Positions 53,123-55,613 of a DNA stretch of 55,613 bases are shown one piece after another. Made by a program: the position numbers and the translations under genes. The stretch covers positions 1 to 55,613 of the forward strand of contig NZ_WHJG01000043.1 of the NCBI RefSeq assembly GCF_011682175.1, written 5' to 3'. Position 1 is the stretch's first letter. Every line of letters starts with the position of its first letter. The stretch comes from Massilia frigida. GTDB lineage: Bacteria; Pseudomonadota; Gammaproteobacteria; Burkholderiales; Burkholderiaceae_D. Below the pieces are notes generated by a model that saw nothing but the letters and a program-made list of their open reading frames with translations, had not been told where the DNA came from and did not search any database.

Positions 53123-53181
53123 CGGTGCAGCCTTGGCGCGGAAAATCATGTCTGCCAGTGGCAGGAATGCTATGCGGACAG

Positions 53182-54072
53182 CTACACCGCAACCTCACTC
53201 GCCAACGCCAAAAACGCCTGCACCAACGGTGCATGCTCGCCCTTCCTCTGCGCCAGCAGCAAAGTCGTCGTCGCCGCCGGATCGAGCAAGGGCCGATAAC
53301 ACACCCCATCCATCCTGATCCGCTCGAACGACCCTGGCAGCACCGACACCCCGCACCCCGCAGCCACCAGCCCGATAATCGTCGACGCTTCCCCCGCTGT
53401 CTGCTCCACCCGCGGCACGAAGCCAGCATCCCTGCACAGCCTGAAAATCTGCGGATAAATCCCCGTCCCCGCGCTATGCGGATACATCACGAACGGCAGC
53501 TCGGCCATCTCGCCGATCGCGATCGCCTTCTTGCGCGCCAGGGCCAGGCCGGTCGGCAGCACCGCCACCAGCGGGTCTTCGCGCAGCGCCGTCAAGCCGA
53601 TGTTCTCGGGCAGACCATTCTCAGGCGGGCGCACGAATCCCAGATCGAGCTCGCGCCGCGCCAGCGCGTCGAGCTGCGGCACGGTGGCCATCTCGTGCAA
53701 GGTCAAGGTCACCGCCGGATACTGCTGGCGATAGCGGTTGATCACATTCGCAAACAAGGGCGTGAGCGGCGTCGAAAACGTGAACCCGATGCGCAGCTCG
53801 CCCGCCTCGCCGCGCTCGGCCCGGCGCGCGGTGGCCGCCGCCTGCTCGGACAAGGCGACGATGCGGCGCGCATCGGCCAGGAACAAGCGGCCAGCTTCGG
53901 TGAGCCTGACCCAGCGCTTGCTGCGCTCGAATAGCTGCGCGCCGACGTCCGCTTCCAGCATCTGGATGGCGTGGCTGAGCGGCGGCTGGCCGATGTGCAG
54001 GCGCTCGGCCGCGCGCGTGAAATGCAGTTCTTCGGCCACGGCGATGAAGTAGCGGAGCTGGCGAAATTCCAT
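53182..54072 (-). CDS. LysR-family transcriptional regulator
   Basis: A 296-residue LysR protein. The N-terminal winged HTH (MEFRQLRYFIAVAEELHFTRAAERLHIGQPPLSHAIQMLEADVGAQLFERSKRWVRLTEAG, residues 1-62) is followed by a periplasmic-binding-protein-like effector domain (LRIGFTFSTPLTPLFANVI, ELDLGFVRPPEN). Small molecules would switch it. It is divergent from the MFS gene with a 105-base shared region, the classic arrangement in which it controls that transporter. Confidence 0.92.
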   Translation of the reverse strand: MEFRQLRYFIAVAEELHFTRAAERLHIGQPPLSHAIQMLEADVGAQLFERSKRWVRLTEAGRLFLADARRIVALSEQAAATARRAERGEAGELRIGFTFSTPLTPLFANVINRYRQQYPAVTLTLHEMATVPQLDALARRELDLGFVRPPENGLPENIGLTALREDPLVAVLPTGLALARKKAIAIGEMAELPFVMYPHSAGTGIYPQIFRLCRDAGFVPRVEQTAGEASTIIGLVAAGCGVSVLPGSFERIRMDGVCYRPLLDPAATTTLLLAQRKGEHAPLVQAFLALASEVAV

Positions 54073-54177
54073 GGCTGTAATCGATTTAGTGTATTAGAAA
54101 CGACTTAAATATATATTGGACGGTATTAAAGCGCAAACCTAAGATGGCTCCAGTTTATTCACTTCGGGTCGCCCATC

Positions 54178-55392
54178 ATGTCTTCCAGTGCCGTCACCGC
54201 CGGTTCGCCCGCCTTCAAACGGATCAACCGCGCCATGCTGTGCGGCGGCTTTTCCGCCTTCGCGCTGTTGTATTCGGTGCAGCCGCTGATGCCCCTGCTG
54301 GCGCACCAGTTTGCGCTCACGCCCGCCCAGAGCAGCTGGTCGCTGTCGATTGCGACGCTGGCGCTGGCGGTGTCGCTGGTGATCAGCGGCGCACTGTCGG
54401 ACCGCATCGGTCGCAAGAAGCTGATGACTTTCGCGCTGGTGGGCGCCGCCGGTTTCACGGTGCTGACCGCCATCGCCCAGAACTACGCCCAGTTGCTGGT
54501 GCTGCGCGCCTTGCTCGGGTTTTCGCTGGGCGGCATGCCGGCCGTCGCCATGGCTTACCTGAGCGAAGAGATCGAGGGACCGTCGCTCGGCCTGTCCATG
54601 GGGCTCTACATCAGCGGCACCGCGCTCGGCGGCATGGCGGGGAGGGTGATCGCCTCGGTGGCAAGCGACCATTACTCGTGGCGCCTGGCGCTGGGGCTGA
54701 TGGGCGCGGCCGGTTTGTACGCCGCCTGGGAGTTTGCGCGCAGCCTGCCGGAGTCAGGCAATTTCAGGGGCGGCAAGCCTGGCCTGCGCGGTTTGCTGGA
54801 AGGCGCCCGCACCCACCTGCGCGACGATGGCATGCCGTGGCTGTTTGGGCTGGGTTTCCTGGTGATGGGCGTGTTTGTGAGCCTGTATAACTACATCGGC
54901 TACCGCATGCTGGCCGCGCCGTTTAACCTGAGCCAGAGCGCGGTGGGGGCGCTGTCGGTGCTGTATCTGATCGGGATGTTCAGTTCCGTGTGGGCCGGCC
55001 GCTTGGCCGACCGGATCGGACGGCGCAATGTGCTGTGGATGGTAATGATGATCATGCTGGCCGGGCTGCTGCTGACATTATCGAGCCATCTGGTGCTGAT
55101 TTTGGCGGGTATGAGCTTGTTCACGTTCGGGTTTTTCGGCACCCATTCGGTGACCAGCAGCTGGGTGGGACGGCGGGCGAGGGCGCCGCAAGCGCTGGCG
55201 TCGGCCATGTACCTGTTCTTTTACTATATTGGGTCGAGCGTGATCGGGTCGGTGTCGGGGCTGGTGTGGAGCGCGGCGGGGTGGAATGGGGTGGTGGGCC
55301 TGCTGGCGCTGGCGCTCGGCCTGGCGCTGGCGATTGCGCTGCGTTTGCGCGGGTTGGCGCCGATTGAGGCGGTCAACTTGAAGGTCGCGTAA
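54178..55392 (+). CDS. MFS transporter (YnfM-like)
   Basis: A 404-residue transporter with about twelve membrane helices. After a short cytoplasmic start (FKRINRAMLCGGFSAFALLYSVQPLMP) it has the family loop SDRIGRKKLMTFALV and a second ADRIGRRNVLWMV, GALSVLYLIGMFSSVWAG and FTFGFFGTHSVTSSWVGRRA. This pattern fits the YnfM-type arabinose/drug-efflux group. It is regulated probably by the divergent LysR protein. Substrate unknown. Confidence 0.87.
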   Translation: MSSSAVTAGSPAFKRINRAMLCGGFSAFALLYSVQPLMPLLAHQFALTPAQSSWSLSIATLALAVSLVISGALSDRIGRKKLMTFALVGAAGFTVLTAIAQNYAQLLVLRALLGFSLGGMPAVAMAYLSEEIEGPSLGLSMGLYISGTALGGMAGRVIASVASDHYSWRLALGLMGAAGLYAAWEFARSLPESGNFRGGKPGLRGLLEGARTHLRDDGMPWLFGLGFLVMGVFVSLYNYIGYRMLAAPFNLSQSAVGALSVLYLIGMFSSVWAGRLADRIGRRNVLWMVMMIMLAGLLLTLSSHLVLILAGMSLFTFGFFGTHSVTSSWVGRRARAPQALASAMYLFFYYIGSSVIGSVSGLVWSAAGWNGVVGLLALALGLALAIALRLRGLAPIEAVNLKVA

Positions 55393-55613
55393 GCGCACCG
55401 TTTCCTGCGCGGGATCGACGGTTGGGGTAATTTTTGTGGTACCTCACACGCAATCCGACACGGGGCATATGGTGATCGACAGCTCCCGTTAAGGGTTGTC
55501 CGATGCCGGCCGCCGTCACAGACTCAAACTGATGCACGCAAGCGTCTCCGGCCGGCGTTGGGCAAGCCGCGAAGGAGGAAACCGCGGGATGTGTCGTTGT
55601 CGTCAAGCTGTGC
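55393..55613. other. Terminal region, possibly holding the start of a next gene
   Basis: 221 bases with no complete gene. A strong AAGGAGG (55571-55579 area) precedes ATG 55589, which opens a frame beginning MCRCRQAV that runs off the window edge; it might be a gene start or a Cys-rich leader peptide. The frame on the minus strand at 55373-55606 looks spurious. Confidence 0.35.

Noticed and set aside
55373-55606. 77-codon minus-strand frame at the end
   Set aside because: No ribosome site or family, and unlikely composition.

Overview
The window is GC-rich bacterial DNA packed with genes on both strands. Protein types point to a betaproteobacterium of the Oxalobacteraceae (Massilia/Duganella/Janthinobacterium-like): a VPEPETYAM-type PEP-CTERM protein, a type 2 PyrF, a LemA/TPM cluster, a CDP-6-deoxyhexose reductase-like flavoprotein and many small lineage proteins. 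This placement is inferred from gene content; there is no rRNA or other marker here, and I recognised no tRNA, CRISPR array, complete insertion sequence or prophage.

Layout. 0.2-3.9 kb: VOC protein, membrane acyltransferase, cupin and an R2K-type ATP-grasp protein. 4.0-9.2 kb: three tandem OmpA-domain lipoproteins (two with the same promoter), a DUF1264-like secreted protein and a DUF2846 lipoprotein. 9.5-12.1 kb: HEAT-like protein, then a PAAR protein and a lambda-endolysin-like protein, probably a type VI secretion cargo module. 12.2-16.2 kb: SMP-30-like protein, an NHL-propeller/M23 peptidase fusion and a PEP-CTERM protein. 16.5-21.4 kb: dadA with a divergent Lrp regulator, pirin, DUF378 protein and M20 dipeptidase. 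21.8-26.4 kb: GH2 glycosidase followed by a glycosyltransferase/FAD-mutase fusion. 26.4-27.2 kb: a gene-free tract with three kinds of tandem repeat. 27.2-34.5 kb: low-complexity lipoprotein, VanZ-like protein, zinc-ribbon protein, a candidate small RNA, the ohr/ohrR/SDR group, the TPM-TPM-lemA operon and pyrF. 34.7-43.8 kb: housekeeping and metabolic genes (sbcB, CNB-GGDEF protein, cobalamin-binding-like protein, HPF, GNAT-MFS pair, acyltransferase, Fe-S flavoprotein, NAD epimerase) plus a broken ohrR paralogue. 43.8-48.3 kb: small unknown genes, a protein with about sixteen 13-residue AWC repeats, and a CHASE-domain histidine kinase without a partner regulator. 48.5-55.4 kb: glnS, a J-domain protein followed by three unknown genes in close array, and a LysR/MFS divergent pair.

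Genes that appear to work together: ohr with its thiol-sensing repressor ohrR; dadA with its Lrp-type regulator; PAAR with the endolysin-like cargo; GH2 with the glycan-active fusion; LemA with two TPM proteins; LysR with its divergent exporter. The least explained items are the AWC-repeat protein (45.0-46.2 kb), the 31/93-bp higher-order repeat (26.7-26.95 kb), the candidate small RNA at 29.4 kb, the NHL-M23 and glycosyltransferase-FAD fusions, and the J-domain-led unknown operon.
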